A stretch of DNA of 64,000 nt. Origin: a virus. The stretch covers positions 1-64,000 of IMG/VR virus record IMGVR_UViG_3300024496_000030, one strand, 5' to 3'. Of the stretch, positions 63,141 through 64,000 are shown in pieces. A program made the translations under genes and the position numbers. Below the pieces are notes generated by a model. The model did not search any database and was not told the origin of the DNA. It worked only from the letters and a program-made list of their open reading frames with translations. Position 1 is the first letter of the stretch. The number at the start of each line of letters is the position of its first letter.

Positions 63141-63345
63141 CCTCATGCAGCCAGAGTGGGTTTGTACCGACTGTGGTAGGCAATGGGGTCTATGGTGGGA
63201 TGATGGAAAATACGCCGGCCCAGCAAAACACTGTGCTACCTTCCATGACGGAAAGTGTGATGTGTGCGGTAATAAAAAACCTGTAACTGAAGCTCGTGAC
63301 TACGGTTACCTAAAAGAAGGATGGCATGAACCTTTGGTAGAGTAG
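63118..63345 (+). CDS. Zinc-ribbon-type small protein
   Basis: A 75-residue protein (ATG at 63118; ATG at 63145 is an alternative). Contains WVCTDCGRQWGLWW, KHCATFHDGKCDVCGNKKPV and RDYGYLKEGW: two C--C knuckles plus C/H between. This family is familiar to me from cyanophages and other phages as a short zinc-binding protein without function. Confidence 0.6.
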   Translation: MKTHKLIDLMQPEWVCTDCGRQWGLWWDDGKYAGPAKHCATFHDGKCDVCGNKKPVTEARDYGYLKEGWHEPLVE

Positions 63346-63366
63346 TACCAATAAAAGTGCTTTGGA

Positions 63367-63525
63367 ATGATGCGTCATCGCAGCGCTCTTAAAGAACAAG
63401 TTCTTGCTGATGCTCGTAAGAAAATGGGCATGAGCGATGAAAAACGTACCGAGTTTCAGCAACGAATGAAAGAAGCTAAGGCCAAGCGTATGGCTAAGCA
63501 AGAGAAGAAGACAGCTTCTGCATAA
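63367..63525 (+). CDS. 52-residue basic helical protein
   Basis: A frame with tandem ATG codons. It is highly charged and helical (ALKEQVLADARKKMGMSDEK, RTEFQQRMKEAKAKRMAKQE). Similar to small DNA-associated phage proteins in composition. Not recognised. Confidence 0.5.
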   Translation: MMRHRSALKEQVLADARKKMGMSDEKRTEFQQRMKEAKAKRMAKQEKKTASA

Positions 63526-63575
63526 TTGCTTCTTAAATAAAACCTGCTAACTTAGTGCTGTAAGTACCATTTCAT

Positions 63576-63812
63576 ATGGCTCGCAGCACTAAACAAGCAC
63601 GCTTTAAAGGTAAGCCTTCGGAAATCCTAGACTCCATTGAGTTCGAGGGTTACACCATTCAGTCTTTACGCCACGGGGTAACGGGACATATTCTCTACCG
63701 TTATCCCAGCGAAGATTATGACTGGGAACCCTGCTGGGGTATGGACCTTGAAACGGCTAAAAAATCGGTGTTGCGCTGTCGAGAAGCAGAGCAACTACAA
63801 TCAAAAGCATAA
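63576..63812 (+). CDS. Small soluble protein
   Basis: A 78-residue protein with a basic N-terminus (ARSTKQARFKGKPSEILDSI), beta-strands (YTIQSLRHGVTGHILYRYPS) and a C-terminal helix. Not recognised. Confidence 0.5.
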   Translation: MARSTKQARFKGKPSEILDSIEFEGYTIQSLRHGVTGHILYRYPSEDYDWEPCWGMDLETAKKSVLRCREAEQLQSKA

Positions 63813-63823
63813 TTAGTGTTGTC

Positions 63824-64000
63824 ATGGGACCAGTTAAGAACGACCTTATGGATGACCTTGCATGGTCCATCTATGAGTACTTAGTTGATGAGTCAACCAA
63901 GTACGAGGGTTCTTTGCTGGTCCTCATGCCAATCACCAAGATTGCTAAACAGTTTGAACGTAATCACCGGACTGTCACCAGGCGGTTGAGTGCGCTTAAA
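63824..64000 (+). CDS. Partial helix-turn-helix protein, runs off right edge
   Basis: 59 codons are visible. LVLMPITKIAKQFERNHRTV followed by TRRLSALK is a helix-turn-helix with probable DNA-recognition helix. The start (MGPVKNDLMDDLAWSIYEYL) lies 11 bp after the preceding stop. The remainder is outside the window; it may be a regulator. Confidence 0.55.
   Translation, partial: MGPVKNDLMDDLAWSIYEYLVDESTKYEGSLLVLMPITKIAKQFERNHRTVTRRLSALK

Noticed and set aside
1-64000. HIP1 palindromes (GCGATCGC) as a cyanobacterial signature
   Set aside because: I noticed no copies, so HIP1 gives no support for the host assignment. Marine picocyanobacteria and their phages often lack it.
1-64000. Integrase, lysogeny repressor, toxin-antitoxin pair or transposase
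   Set aside because: None recognised. The AbrB-fold and ribbon-helix-helix proteins have no toxin-like partner next to them.

Overview
The window is a continuous stretch of a tailed double-stranded DNA bacteriophage (Caudoviricetes). A cyanobacterial host, probably a picocyanobacterium of the Synechococcus/Cyanobium type, is inferred and not proven. The inference rests on several small proteins that look like ones I recall from cyanophages (for example at 59996, 61759 and 63118), on two boxes matching the cyanobacterial DnaA-box form TTTTCCACA, and on many genes without a Shine-Dalgarno sequence. I see no rRNA, tRNA, CRISPR array, integrase or insertion sequence. Both ends of the window cut through genes, so the genome continues on each side.

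Left arm (1-33.9 kb), almost entirely minus strand: the virion module, read from 33.9 kb leftward. In transcription order it holds a large unrecognised virion protein, a run of Gly/Ala-rich proteins that may be ejection proteins (25.5-31.4 kb), a candidate small terminase subunit, the large terminase subunit, an AbrB-fold protein, the portal, and a scaffold candidate whose gene overlaps the portal gene by 503 bp in another frame. Next come an HELGH metalloprotease-like protein, the major capsid protein with its own extended -10 promoter, a decoration-type protein, a helix-hairpin-helix protein, a GH104-type lysozyme, an M23-like protein, and a string of fibre and appendage proteins with two tail-assembly-chaperone-like genes. 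A GIY-YIG-type homing endonuclease sits among the adhesin genes. I cannot recognise a tail tube, sheath or tape-measure protein.

Right arm (34-64 kb), mostly plus strand: many small genes, often coupled by ATGA overlaps and separated by stem-loops. Recognisable genes are two OB-fold SSB-like proteins, an envelope cassette (SH3b protein, proline-rich membrane protein, L,D-transpeptidase), ribbon-helix-helix and helix-turn-helix regulators, a PcfJ-like protein, ThyX, an ArdC-like antirestriction protein, a PolA-family DNA polymerase with 3'-5' exonuclease, dCMP deaminase, a DUF5895-like protein, a SWIM zinc-finger protein, a Gp157-like protein and a second AbrB-fold protein. A few minus-strand genes are embedded (51178, 54232, 55185, 58139).

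The most striking unexplained feature is a 341-bp gene-free interval (50412-50752). It has a near-consensus sigma70 promoter followed by about 285 nt that fold into at least eight perfect or near-perfect stems, including a candidate H-type pseudoknot. It looks like a dedicated structured noncoding RNA that I cannot match to a known family. Other signals are four copies of a 15-nt element that is always the 3' arm of a hairpin, a recurrent TTTGCACA leader before start codons, a strand-biased heptamer CGCCAGG, a shared C-terminal PTNYF-like motif on virion proteins, and a candidate replication origin near the point where the two arms diverge.
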